Below, in pieces: positions 25,207-33,964 of a DNA stretch of 64,000 bases (positions are counted from its first letter, which is position 1; every line of letters starts with the position of its first letter). Position numbers and translations under genes: made by a program. Source of the DNA: Pseudomonas fluorescens (GTDB taxonomy: Bacteria; Pseudomonadota; Gammaproteobacteria; Pseudomonadales; Pseudomonadaceae); NCBI RefSeq assembly GCF_001708445.1, contig NZ_CP015637.1:4341001-4405000 (forward strand), in the 5' to 3' direction. The notes below the pieces were generated by a model. It worked only from the letters and a program-made list of their open reading frames with translations, had not been told where the DNA came from and made no database searches.

Positions 25207-26532
25207 ATGTCTACAGCACCCCGGCAACTCAAATTCGGCGCCATCCTCACTGGGGTCGGCACCGCGCAAAACGAATGGCTGCACCCGCAAATCCCGGGCA
25301 ATGCCAGTGTCGATATCGACTGGTACCGTGCCCAGGCACAGCAGGCGGAAGCGGCCAAGTTCGACCTGGTGTTCATCGTCGACAGCCCCTACATCACCCC
25401 CGATTCGGCACCGCACTTCCTCAACCGCCTGGAGCCGCTGACCCTGCTCTCGGCCATTGCCGGCGCGACGTCGAAGATCGGCCTGGTCGCCACCTTGACC
25501 ACGTCCTATACCGAACCTTTCAACGTCGCCCGCCAGTTCGCCTCCCTGGACCTGATCAGTGGCGGCCGCGCCGGCTGGAATGTGGTCACCACCGGCCTGG
25601 AAGGCGCGGCCGGTAACTTCGGCCGTGAGCAGCATATCGACCATACCGAGCGCTATCGTCGGGCAGCCGAGCACCTGGAGGTAGTGCAAGGCCTTTGGGA
25701 TTCCTACGAGGACGACGCCTTTGTGCGCGACAAGGCGAGCAAGGTGTTCCTCGACCCGCAGCGCCAGCACCGCCTCGACCATCACGGCGAGTTCTTCTCG
25801 GTGACCGGGCCGCTGAATATCGCGCGCTCAGTCCAAGGCCAACCGGTGATTTTCCAGGCGGGCATTTCCGAATCCGGGCGCAGCTTGGCGGCCAACTATG
25901 CCGAGGGCATTTTTGCTGGGGTGGGTAATTTCGAGGACGCCCAGGCCTATTACAGCGATATCAAACAACGTACCGCCGCTGCCGGGCGCAACCCCGATCA
26001 CGTGACCATCCTGCCGGGTATTTCGCCGATCATTGCCGACACCGATGAGCAGGCCCAGGCCATCGACCGCGAACGCAATGGCGAGCTGGATTTGAACAAG
26101 GCACTGGTGCAGTTGGGGCGGCCGTTCAACTACCACGACTTCAGCCAGTACCCGTTGGACGAACCCTTCCCCGACCTGGGCGACCTGGGCAGCAATGGCT
26201 ATCGCGGGCATGCCGAAAACATCAAGCAAGTCGCCCGCGAACAGGGCCTGACTCTGCGTGAGGCGGCGTTGCGCTTTGCCAAGCCGTTCTCCAGCTTCGT
26301 CGGCTCGCCCAAGACCGTGGCAGATGAGATCGAGCGTTGGTTTGTGGACGGGGCGGTGGATGGCTTCAACATCCATGTAGGGGCGCCGGATGACTTTGCG
26401 CGGTTTACCGACCAGGTGCTGCCGCTGCTGCGTGAGCGTGGGTTGTTTCGTCGTGAGTACAGCCACAGCACGCTGCGTGGGCACCTGGGGTTGCCGGTGC
26501 CGGTGAATCGGCATACGGCGGCAAGGAGCTAG
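25207..26532 (+). CDS. NtaA/SnaA/DszA-family flavin monooxygenase (LLM class)
   Basis: 441 residues. Luciferase-like monooxygenase fold: FGAILTGVG, LEPLTLLSAIAGATSKIGLVATLTTSYTEPFNVARQFASLDLISGGRAGWNVVTT and DHTERYRRAAEHLEVVQGLWDSYEDDAF are diagnostic of the FMNH2-dependent DszA/NtaA/SnaA subgroup. These two-component enzymes oxidise substrates such as sulfones, sulfonates or chelators and need a separate flavin reductase, which is not in this window. Start ATG 25207 follows TTGGAGAATCCCT. Last gene of the receptor-importer-oxidase group. Confidence 0.92.
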   Translation: MSTAPRQLKFGAILTGVGTAQNEWLHPQIPGNASVDIDWYRAQAQQAEAAKFDLVFIVDSPYITPDSAPHFLNRLEPLTLLSAIAGATSKIGLVATLTTSYTEPFNVARQFASLDLISGGRAGWNVVTTGLEGAAGNFGREQHIDHTERYRRAAEHLEVVQGLWDSYEDDAFVRDKASKVFLDPQRQHRLDHHGEFFSVTGPLNIARSVQGQPVIFQAGISESGRSLAANYAEGIFAGVGNFEDAQAYYSDIKQRTAAAGRNPDHVTILPGISPIIADTDEQAQAIDRERNGELDLNKALVQLGRPFNYHDFSQYPLDEPFPDLGDLGSNGYRGHAENIKQVAREQGLTLREAALRFAKPFSSFVGSPKTVADEIERWFVDGAVDGFNIHVGAPDDFARFTDQVLPLLRERGLFRREYSHSTLRGHLGLPVPVNRHTAARS

Positions 26533-26547
26533 GCGGCCTGAGGGTCA

Positions 26548-26704
26548 TCACCACTTCCAGCCGCCCTGTTGTTTCAGGGGCGCGATAACGCCGTTGCGTT
26601 TATGCCTGATTTCCAACATCTCTCGGCGCATTTGTCGTTGGCGTTTGCTGTTCAGGCATAGAAGCCCGATCAGCGGGCTTAGTAAGGCAAGGGTAAATAG
26701 GAGG
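26548..26704 (-). pseudogene. C-terminal fragment of a small membrane protein
   Basis: About 52 residues remain in frame: a hydrophobic helix (YLLFTLALLSPLIGLLCL) and a basic tail (KRQRQMRREMLEIRHKRN) ending ...QGGWKW. Its upstream part is replaced by the hcp fragment, which runs on the opposite strand from about 26705. I do not recognise the family. The helix followed by a charged tail looks like a real gene end, but a chance frame cannot be excluded. Confidence 0.4.
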
Positions 26705-27109
26705 TAATGGGCCTGGGGGTTGTCGCAGACAGGGTCGATGCATTCGGGCACCGGAGGTGGCGCGGGCAAGGTCAATATCGCCAACCTGAACCTGAAGAAG
26801 CCGCTGGATAAATCCAGCCCCAACCTGATGATGGCCTGCGCCAGTGGCAAGCATTACCCCGAAGCCAGACTCGTGGTGCGCAAGGCGGGCGGTTCAAGCC
26901 CGGTGGAGTACCTGGTGATCACCTTGAAGGAGGTGATGGTGGTGTCGTATGGCACCGGTGCGCAAAGTCAGGATGATGTGCTCTACGACAACATCGCCTT
27001 GAACTTCGCCACCGTCGAGGTCAGTTACCAGCCGCAGAAAGCCGATGGTGCCAAGGACGGTGGGGCGGTGAAGTTTGGCTGGAATATTCGGCAGAACGTG
27101 AAAGCCTGA
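26705..27109 (+). pseudogene. hcp (type VI secretion tube protein), 5'-truncated
   Basis: The frame encodes a protein closely resembling P. aeruginosa Hcp1 from about residue 29 onwards: WGLSQTGSMHSG, GGGAGKVNIANL, LMMACASGKHYPEA, EYLVITLKEVMV, YQPQKADGAKDGG and VKFGWNIRQNVKA. Similarity reaches back to the TGG at 26708, directly preceded by an in-frame TAA at 26705. The first ~28 residues and any start with a ribosome binding site are missing. Hcp forms the hexameric tube rings of type VI secretion; without the first strand it is unlikely to work. No other type VI structural gene is in the window. Confidence 0.85.
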
Positions 27110-27130
27110 GCCACGGCCAATCAATCACTA

Positions 27131-27289
27131 TTACCGCAACAACAAGGCTCGTTGCTTGACTTGCCGCTTTTGTTCAAACGGCAACTCCCCATCATCCCCA
27201 TACGGCGCGCTGTACCGGTTGCAGGCGCCGGCGCTGGGGGCTACTGGTATCCCATCAAGGCGGTCGACAGCAGGCAGGTGACAATCAGG
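27131..27289 (-). pseudogene. Possible C-terminal gene remnant
   Basis: An open frame of about 52 codons with no start codon and ribosome binding site, ending ...CNRYSAPYGDDGELPFEQ and KRQVKQRALLLR before a TAA. The composition looks protein-like and the neighbouring hcp is also truncated, so this may be a further piece of a broken type VI-linked locus. I do not recognise it, and a chance frame is a real alternative. Confidence 0.22.
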
Positions 27290-27304
27290 TCACTCTCAGG
27301 TGAG

Positions 27305-28510
27305 TCAAGGCCGCCATACGGGCGACAGATGTTTATCAAGGGTCCAATGGCATTGGCCGGGCTTCAGGCTCACACCGCCGACCCACCGTTCATGGCTGGC
27401 GTGGTCCAGCCAGTAAGCGTCGCCGTTCAGTACTTGATGCCCCAGTGCCGTCAGCGCCAGCACCCGCCGAGGCCATTCGAGGTGGGGCTCGGTTTCTGTC
27501 AGCAACGGCTGCTCACCATCGATCAACGGCCGCAACAGCGCGTGAAACATCATGTCTCCCAGGAACGGCAGCGGTTCGCGCTTGGCCGTCAATTCGGCAA
27601 ACACGCGCCCGAACGTCACCGGGCCGGCTTCGGCGAGGTACGCCAGGGACAGGCGTTCGGTCAGCGATAACCCATCCCTCGCGCCTGGCAATTCCTGCAG
27701 TTGTCGAAGCAAGGCGGGTGCCAGCAAGGGCAGGGCGGGATGCGGGTGCTGGGCCAGGGCGGCCAACTTGAGTGGAGCGCTGTCGCAGTAGGCTGCCCAA
27801 GCCTCACGGGCCAGTTGCAGCGCAGCCTCATCGATCAACCGCCGTTGCGGCCAGAGCCAGGCGAGGACATCGGGGGCCAGTTGGCCTATGCCGATAAAGC
27901 GTTCGACGCCGGGGATGCGGTCGACCTCGATCAGCTCCAGCTTACGGGGTACACGTTCAAGGCTGGCCAAGGCGCGGATCAGGAACAACTGGTCATAGGC
28001 ATCCGCCTCGCACCAGAGCACGCTGTGCTCGGCGTCGGCCAGGGTTTCAAGCTGGTTGTACTCACCATTGACGCGACGCGTGACATCGGCCAGGTCCAAG
28101 GTGAATGCCTGGCTGATAAACGCACTGCGCATCGCGCGGAATGCGTCGCGGGGCAGGTCGCGAACCGGGCCCATGCACAACGGGTCGGTGAGCATCTGGA
28201 ACTGGCCCTTGAACCCGGCCAGCTGCAGGCTGTGGGCAATGTCACTACCGCAGCGCCAATGGGTGGTGCGGGCTTCATCGCTGGCGTCGAAGTCGGGATG
28301 GCGGGCGGCGAAATCGAGGGCGTCGACGTGGGCCTTGAGCTTGGGCCAACTGCTGAAACCCAGTTGTCTGGCGACCTGCCATTGGGCCTGGGACAACGTG
28401 GCGCCGGGGTTTTCGGCTTTCAGGCGCGGTAGCAGTTCCTTGGCGCGCTTGCGCTGTTGCTCAAGGTTGATACGGCCATCGGTGGTGGAGGTCAGGGGGC
28501 GTTGTGACAT
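27305..28510 (-). CDS. DUF1835-domain protein
   Basis: 401 residues from the ATG at 28510, preceded by AGGAGCTCGT. An N-terminal helical segment (about 15-65: LEQQRKRAKELLPRLKAENPGATL...ARQLGFSSWPKLKAHVDAL) is the type found at the start of ankyrin-repeat-like proteins. It is followed by a DUF1835-like domain (about 85-210; FQMLTDPLCMGPVRDLP is its typical core) and a C-terminal DUF3658-like part. The biochemical role of DUF1835 is unknown. Monocistronic and divergent from the FetAB-like genes. Confidence 0.8.
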   Translation of the reverse strand: MSQRPLTSTTDGRINLEQQRKRAKELLPRLKAENPGATLSQAQWQVARQLGFSSWPKLKAHVDALDFAARHPDFDASDEARTTHWRCGSDIAHSLQLAGFKGQFQMLTDPLCMGPVRDLPRDAFRAMRSAFISQAFTLDLADVTRRVNGEYNQLETLADAEHSVLWCEADAYDQLFLIRALASLERVPRKLELIEVDRIPGVERFIGIGQLAPDVLAWLWPQRRLIDEAALQLAREAWAAYCDSAPLKLAALAQHPHPALPLLAPALLRQLQELPGARDGLSLTERLSLAYLAEAGPVTFGRVFAELTAKREPLPFLGDMMFHALLRPLIDGEQPLLTETEPHLEWPRRVLALTALGHQVLNGDAYWLDHASHERWVGGVSLKPGQCHWTLDKHLSPVWRP

Positions 28511-28765
28511 ACGAGCTCCTTGCACAAACCTTTTCCGCTTTAAGGTTGGGAGTCGTAGAAATGAGGGGGTGCTTCACTGTCTTGGGCGCAGCCCTTTCCG
28601 CGGAAGGTGGCGTAGAGAGCGCCAGGCGGCGAATATAGGCAGGGCAGGTGTCGATTGCAAGGCACCGCTATGGGACGGGGCGCCATCGTTTGATTTTTTG
28701 CTATGAAAAGCCTGCTCGTCTGCTTCACCATTGTGTCCGACCGACAGACGAGGAACACCGCGTTC

Positions 28766-29443
28766 ATGAGCGCACTGATCGAAACCCGCGCCCTGACGCG
28801 CATGGACGAGCGCCGCCAGGTGCCCTTGCTCCAACCGACGGATTTCTCCTTGAAACGCGCCGACCGCGTGTCGATCACCGGCACGTCCGGTTCCGGTAAA
28901 AGCGTGTTCCTGCGGGCCTTGGCGCTGCTCGATGCCCCCTCTTCGGGGCAGGTCCTGTGGAACGGCCAGCCGATCAGCAACGCCCAGATTCCCCACTACC
29001 GCAGCCATATCAGCTACCTGTCCCAACGCCCGGCGCTGATCGACGGTACGGTGGAAGACAACCTGCGGTTTCCCTTCAGCCTCAAGACCCTGCGTCAACG
29101 CCATTTCGAGCCGGCGGCTGTCATCGCGCTGCTGGGCCACGCCGGCAAGTCGCCCGACTTCCTGGCGAAGAATGCCGGTGACCTATCGGGCGGGGAGGCC
29201 CAGGTGATGTCGTTGATCCGCACGTTGCAGCTCAACCCCGAGGTGCTGTTGCTGGACGAACCCACCGCTGCCCTCGACCCCGCGTCATCCCGCGAGGTGG
29301 AAGCGTTGATCGATGCCTGGTTCGCCGCTGACAACGCGCGTGCCTATATCTGGGTGTCCCATGACCTCGACCAGGCCCGGCGCATGAGCGATATCCACCT
29401 GCACATGAGTGCCGGGGTATTGAACGGAGCCGCCCAGCCATGA
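28766..29443 (+). CDS. fetA: FetA-like ABC exporter ATPase
   Basis: 225 residues from the ATG at 28766 (CGAGGAACACCGCGTTC before it); an upstream in-frame ATG at 28703 would add 21 residues with no family match. Walker A GTSGSGKS (about 40-47), signature LSGGEAQVMSLIRTL and Walker B LLLDEPTAALDP are present. The next gene is a UPF0014 permease, overlapping by 4 bp. The pair matches E. coli FetA-FetB (YbbL-YbbM), reported to export iron and protect against peroxide stress. Substrate here is inferred. Confidence 0.85.
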   Translation: MSALIETRALTRMDERRQVPLLQPTDFSLKRADRVSITGTSGSGKSVFLRALALLDAPSSGQVLWNGQPISNAQIPHYRSHISYLSQRPALIDGTVEDNLRFPFSLKTLRQRHFEPAAVIALLGHAGKSPDFLAKNAGDLSGGEAQVMSLIRTLQLNPEVLLLDEPTAALDPASSREVEALIDAWFAADNARAYIWVSHDLDQARRMSDIHLHMSAGVLNGAAQP

Positions 29444-30231
29444 ATTATCAAAACCTCACGGCCCTGGACATGGCCATTGCCGCTTCGCTGATCCTGATCA
29501 ACGGCGCGTTGTCGCTGGCGTTGCGCCTGGGCCTGGAGCGCCAGTTGCTGTGGGCCGCCGTGCGCACCGTGGTGCAACTGCTGGCGATCGGTTACCTGCT
29601 GGGCTGGGTGTTCGAATTCGCCTACTGGTACGTGGTACTGCCGCTGATGTGCGCGATGACGCTGATCGCCGGGCTGTCGGCTGCCGGGCGCGGGCGGCGC
29701 ACTTACCGTGGGCAACGGGTCGACAGCATCGTGTCGGTATGGGGCAGTTCGTGGCTGGTGACGGCGGTGGGTTTGTTTGCGGTGATTCGCATCCACCCCT
29801 GGTACGAGCCGCAGTACGCGATCCCGATCCTCGGCATGATCCTCGGCAATACCCTGACGGGTGTGTCCCTGGGCATCGAGCGCATGACCCAGGAACTCAC
29901 ATCGGGCCGCAACACCATCGAGATGATCCTGGCCCTCGGCGGTTCGCGCTGGGAAGCGGCGCAGGAAGCGATTCGCCAGGCAGTGCGCGCCGGGATGATC
30001 CCGACGCTGAACCAGATGACCGTGGTCGGTATCGTCAGCCTGCCCGGCATGATGACCGGCCAGGTGCTGGCGGGGGAGAGCCCGGTGGATGCGGTGCGCT
30101 ACCAGATCGTGATCATGTTCTTGATCGCGGCGTCGTCGGCGTTGGGCACGGTCGGCGCGGTGCTGTTGACCTACCGGCGGTTGTTTTCCAAGAGCCATCG
30201 ATTCTTGCGCGATCGCTTGGAAGAACGCTGA
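29440..30231 (+). CDS. fetB: FetB-like (UPF0014) ABC exporter permease
   Basis: 263 residues with about seven membrane segments. Family signatures are the conserved central region IPILGMILGNTLTGVSLGIERM and the QMTVVGIVSLPGMMTGQVLAGESPVDAVRYQIVIMF block. Start ATG overlaps the fetA stop (ATGA). Partner of FetA; together a putative metal (iron) exporter of the inner membrane. Confidence 0.88.
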   Translation: MNYQNLTALDMAIAASLILINGALSLALRLGLERQLLWAAVRTVVQLLAIGYLLGWVFEFAYWYVVLPLMCAMTLIAGLSAAGRGRRTYRGQRVDSIVSVWGSSWLVTAVGLFAVIRIHPWYEPQYAIPILGMILGNTLTGVSLGIERMTQELTSGRNTIEMILALGGSRWEAAQEAIRQAVRAGMIPTLNQMTVVGIVSLPGMMTGQVLAGESPVDAVRYQIVIMFLIAASSALGTVGAVLLTYRRLFSKSHRFLRDRLEER

Positions 30232-30396
30232 AGGACTCTCCCGCGCCGAGTTGGCGTACGTTGCAGCGACGGGAAAAAACTTCGGCGGGTGATTGTTTCA
30301 CTGGATGAAATGCTGGATTGTCAATCCTGGTCATTCCATTGATCGAGGCCGCGGAGGACCCTGCGAGGCGTCGAACCCCTACCTTTGGAGCCTTTC

Positions 30397-31029
30397 ATGT
30401 CCCAGCCTGCGATCAAACTTTATGGTTTCCCATTGTCCGGCCACTCCCATCGGGTCGAGTTGATGCTGTCCCTGTTGGGGCTGCCCAGTGAATTCATCCT
30501 GGTCGACCTCAAGCAAGGCGCGCATAAAACCCCCGAATTCCTGGCCACTCTCAACAGCTTCGGCCAGGTACCGGCGATTGACGATAACGGCACGATACTG
30601 GCCGATTCCAACGCCATCCTGGTCTACCTGGCCAACCGATATGGCGACGGTCAATGGCTGCCCAGCGACCCAGTCGGCCAGGCGCGTGTACAGCGCTGGC
30701 TTTCGGCCGCTGCCGGTCAATTGCATGCAGGGCCTGCGAGCGCGCGGTTGGCGGTGGTGTTTGGCGCCGATGTCGATACCGTCACCGCCATCAGCCGCTC
30801 CCATGCCTTGCTGGCGTTGGTGGAGCAGCAACTGAGCCAAAGCCGCTTCCTGGCTGGCGAGCAGCCGAGCATCGCGGATATCGCTTTCTACACCTATGTG
30901 GCTCATGCACCGGAAGGCAATGTATCGTTGGCCGACTACCCTCAGGTACGTGCCTGGCTCGCCAGCATCGAGGCTTTGCCAGGCTTTGTGGGCATGCCGC
31001 GTACGGCGGTGGGTTTGCAATCACAGTAA
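30397..31029 (+). CDS. Glutathione S-transferase family protein
   Basis: 210 residues from the ATG at 30397 (TTGGAGCCTTTC before it). N-terminal thioredoxin-like domain (about 5-78; [47 protein letters not shown]) with the cis-Pro V-P pair and the glutathione-contacting DSN motif. C-terminal helical domain from about 90. The S10 position (PLSGHSHR) is a likely catalytic Ser. Eighteen bp before a LysR gene on the same strand, which may control it. Confidence 0.9.
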   Translation: MSQPAIKLYGFPLSGHSHRVELMLSLLGLPSEFILVDLKQGAHKTPEFLATLNSFGQVPAIDDNGTILADSNAILVYLANRYGDGQWLPSDPVGQARVQRWLSAAAGQLHAGPASARLAVVFGADVDTVTAISRSHALLALVEQQLSQSRFLAGEQPSIADIAFYTYVAHAPEGNVSLADYPQVRAWLASIEALPGFVGMPRTAVGLQSQ

Positions 31030-31047
31030 CCCTCACGAGGCGCGCGG

Positions 31048-31965
31048 ATGGATCGATTTCATGAAATGCAGGTGTTCCTCGCGGTGGCCGAGGAGGCGGG
31101 CTTTGCCGCCGCCGCGCGCCGCCTTAAGACCTCGCCGCCCAGCGTGACGCGGGCCATCGCCGCCATGGAACAGCGCATCGGCACGCAACTGCTGGCGCGC
31201 ACCACCCGCAGCCTGCACTTGACCGAAGCCGGCCAGCGTTACCTGGAAGATTGCCGGCGCATTCTCGCCGAACTCAATGAGGCCGAGGAGGCGGCGGCGG
31301 GCAGTTATTCCGTCCCCTGCGGCCATCTGGCGGTGACCGCGCCGGTGCTGTTTGGCGAGCTGTATGTGGCGCCGGTGCTGGGGGATTACCTGGATCGTTT
31401 CCCCCTGGTGAATATCAATGCCTTGCTGGTCGACCGCGTGGTGAACATGACCGACGAAGGCGTCGACGTGGCCGTGCGGATCGGCCATCTGCACGAGCCT
31501 GGCCAGCAGGCGATCCAGGTCGGTGAAGTGCGCCGCGTGGTGTGCGCCGCGCCCGGTTATCTGGATCAGTGGGGGCGGCCGCAACGCCCCGAACACTTGC
31601 GTGAGGCCAAGGTGGTGACCTCGTCCGCCAGCCAGCGGGTGGGTGAATGGCAGTTTGTCGATGCTGGCCAGCCGTTGACGGTGCCTATTGAGCCGCGCCT
31701 AGTGGTCACGGCGAATAATGCGGCGATCAACCTGGCGCGGCTGGGCTGGGGCTTGACCCGGGTGCTGTCTTACCAGGTCGCGGCGGCGGTGGCGGCGGGT
31801 GAATTGGAGATTGTCCTGGAAGCGTTCGAGCCGGCACCACTGCCGATCCAGGTGGTGTTCCAGCAGAGCAACCGGGTGCCGGCCAAGGTGCAGACTTTCG
31901 TGGACTTCCTCGCCCATCGCCTCGGCCAGGATGCAGCCCTGAACCCGCCGATGCGGCGCGGCTGA
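31048..31965 (+). CDS. LysR-family transcriptional regulator
   Basis: 305 residues. The winged HTH lies at about 1-60 (MDRFHEMQVFLAVAEEAGFAAAARRLKTSPPSVTRAIAAME) and a LysR effector-binding domain at about 90-295. The MDRFHEMQVF start and the LLVDRVVNMTDEGVDVAVRIGHL segment place it with the large GcvA/DsdC-like subgroup. Start ATG 31048 follows CACGAGGCGCGCGG, a modest site. The stop overlaps the start of a second LysR gene by 1 bp. Confidence 0.92.
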   Translation: MDRFHEMQVFLAVAEEAGFAAAARRLKTSPPSVTRAIAAMEQRIGTQLLARTTRSLHLTEAGQRYLEDCRRILAELNEAEEAAAGSYSVPCGHLAVTAPVLFGELYVAPVLGDYLDRFPLVNINALLVDRVVNMTDEGVDVAVRIGHLHEPGQQAIQVGEVRRVVCAAPGYLDQWGRPQRPEHLREAKVVTSSASQRVGEWQFVDAGQPLTVPIEPRLVVTANNAAINLARLGWGLTRVLSYQVAAAVAAGELEIVLEAFEPAPLPIQVVFQQSNRVPAKVQTFVDFLAHRLGQDAALNPPMRRG

Positions 31966-32849
31966 TGGAGCGCTATCACGACATGCAGCTGTTCGTGGCG
32001 TTGGCCGGGCAGCCGAGCCTGGCCGCGGCTGCGCGCAGCGCCCAGGTGTCCGGGCCGACGCTGATGCGTGCGATTGCCCGTTTGGAGGCGCGCCTGCGCG
32101 TGCCGTTGCTGCAACGCAGTACGCAGGGTGCCAGCCTCACCGACGTGGGCAGCGCCTACATGGCCGACTGCGTGCGCCTGCTGGCCGCCGTGGAGGCCGC
32201 GCAAGCCTCGGCCAAAGGCTTGCATGTGCAGGCCCAGGGCAATTTGCGGGTGTTCTTGCCGTTCCTGTTCAGTTGCCACGTGATGGCGCCGGTGTTGGCC
32301 AGCTACATGGACCGCTATCCCGATGTACACCTGTCGGCGCATTACCACGACTACTACCCGAACCTGCATGAAGAGGGGCTGGATGTGGCGATCCTGGTGG
32401 GTGAACTGCCCAGTTCGGCGCTGATCGCACGGCCAGTCGGGCACGTGCGGCATATCCTCTGCGCCAGCCCCGCTTACCTCCAAGCCCACGGTGCGCCAGC
32501 GCATCCCGCCGACCTCAAGCGCCATCATCTGATCGCCAGCGTCGATCAAGTGTCCTGGGCGTTTCGGGGCTATCAGCTCAAGGCCCGTGCGCGCCTGGGG
32601 TGTGCCACGGTACAAGGGGCGATCAGTGCCGCGGTGCAGGGCGCGGGCCTGGTGCGTTGCTTGAGCTATCCCGTGCATGAGCATCTGCTCAGTGGGCAGT
32701 TGCTTCGCGTCTTGCCAGGCTATGAGCCGCCAGCCATGCCCGTGCACGTGGTGTATCGCGAAGGCCGCAATGCGCCGATGCGCGTGCGCAGCTTTGTCGA
32801 CCACTGCGTGGCAGCCCTGCGCGAACACCCGGCATTTCAGTTGGTGTAA
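31965..32849 (+). CDS. LysR-family transcriptional regulator, second of a pair
   Basis: 294 residues, starting on the last base of the preceding lysR stop (TGATG). HTH at 1-60 (MERYHDMQLFVALAGQPSLAAAARSAQVSGPTLMRAIARLEARL) and effector domain from about 90. It resembles the first regulator in plan (MERYHDMQLF vs MDRFHEMQVF), so a tandem duplication followed by divergence is likely. Two co-transcribed LysR proteins may form mixed dimers; this is inference. Confidence 0.9.
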   Translation: MERYHDMQLFVALAGQPSLAAAARSAQVSGPTLMRAIARLEARLRVPLLQRSTQGASLTDVGSAYMADCVRLLAAVEAAQASAKGLHVQAQGNLRVFLPFLFSCHVMAPVLASYMDRYPDVHLSAHYHDYYPNLHEEGLDVAILVGELPSSALIARPVGHVRHILCASPAYLQAHGAPAHPADLKRHHLIASVDQVSWAFRGYQLKARARLGCATVQGAISAAVQGAGLVRCLSYPVHEHLLSGQLLRVLPGYEPPAMPVHVVYREGRNAPMRVRSFVDHCVAALREHPAFQLV

Positions 32850-32929
32850 CAGTGGATTGCCGGCGGTGGGCATTCTCTCGGTGCTCGCCGGGGTGCAGCA
32901 TGGGGCTGTCCAAACTTGAGGTGATTGCC

Positions 32930-33862
32930 ATGAACCCGAACGAACAGTCCCCCTGGCATGCCGGTGAACGGCAGATACAGGCAAGTGCCGGCGCCGCCGA
33001 ACGCATGGCCGTGATCGGGCCGAAGGTGATTCGCGATCATTTGCCGGAGCAGCATCGGGATTTCTATCCCTTGCTGCCGTACCTGATACTCGGTGTGGTG
33101 GATGAGCACGGCATTCCCTGGGCGACGATGCTCGAAGGCGCTCCGGGGTTTGCCCATTCACCCGACCCCCACACCTTGCAGATCGATAGCCTGCCCAGTG
33201 CAAGCGACCCCGCCAGGGCCGCTTTGCACAGCGATGCTGCTGTGGGCTTGCTGGGCATCGACCTCAATACCCGTCGACGCAATCGCATGAACGGGCGAAT
33301 CGGTGCCCTGGATCACGACGGTTTCTCCGTCAACGTGGTGCACACCTTCGGCAACTGCCCCAAGTACATCCAGCTGCGGCCCGTCGATTCAATCGCGCGT
33401 AAACCCGGTTGCATGGCCGAGCACGCCAACCACCTGGATGATGCCGCCCGCGTGATGATCCGCAACGCCGACACCTTCTTCGTTGCCAGCTACGTGGATG
33501 CGGACGGCGAACGCTCGGTGGACGTTTCCCATCGTGGCGGCAACACCGGGTTCGTGCGGGTCGAAGGCAATGTGCTGACCATCCCCGACTTTGCCGGCAA
33601 TCTGTTCTTCAATACCTTGGGCAACCTTGCGGCCAACCCCGTGGCGGGCCTGTTGTTCATCGATTTTGCATCAGGTGATGTGATGCAACTGGCCGGTCGC
33701 ACTTCGCTGATACTCGGCGGCCCGGAAGTCGACGAGTTCGACGGTGCACAGCGGTTGTGGACGGTGACCGTGGAGCATGTCATTCGCCGCCCGGCGGCGT
33801 TGGCATTGAGGTGGCGGTTTGCGGAGTTTTCACCGTTCAGCCTGGCGATGGGCCGTCGGTAG
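32930..33862 (+). CDS. Pyridoxamine 5'-phosphate oxidase-like flavoprotein
   Basis: 310 residues from the ATG at 32930 (TTGAGGTGATTGCC before it); the longer frame from 32852 is not supported. Split-barrel FMN-binding (PNPOx-like) domain, mainly about 125-290 (TFFVASYVDADGERSVDVSHRGGNTGFVRVEGN, NLFFNTLGNLAANPVAGLLFIDF), plus an N-terminal half of similar type (YLILGVVDEHGIPWATMLEG). In some pseudomonads such proteins are fused to ferredoxin reductases; here no reductase domain follows. Likely target of the adjacent LysR pair. Confidence 0.85.
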   Translation: MNPNEQSPWHAGERQIQASAGAAERMAVIGPKVIRDHLPEQHRDFYPLLPYLILGVVDEHGIPWATMLEGAPGFAHSPDPHTLQIDSLPSASDPARAALHSDAAVGLLGIDLNTRRRNRMNGRIGALDHDGFSVNVVHTFGNCPKYIQLRPVDSIARKPGCMAEHANHLDDAARVMIRNADTFFVASYVDADGERSVDVSHRGGNTGFVRVEGNVLTIPDFAGNLFFNTLGNLAANPVAGLLFIDFASGDVMQLAGRTSLILGGPEVDEFDGAQRLWTVTVEHVIRRPAALALRWRFAEFSPFSLAMGRR

Positions 33863-33964
33863 ATGGGGGAGAGGGGGCGGGGGCGGGAGCGGCTGCGACC
33901 GCCACCCGAGGCCAGCGCGCAAGGCTTCAGGCCATGCCGCTTGTGGTAAGCATCGGCTTGCGCA

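Noticed and set aside
31770..33203. 477-codon minus-strand open frame
   Set aside because: Covers three well-supported plus-strand genes; typical antisense shadow with Arg/His/Gln-rich translation.
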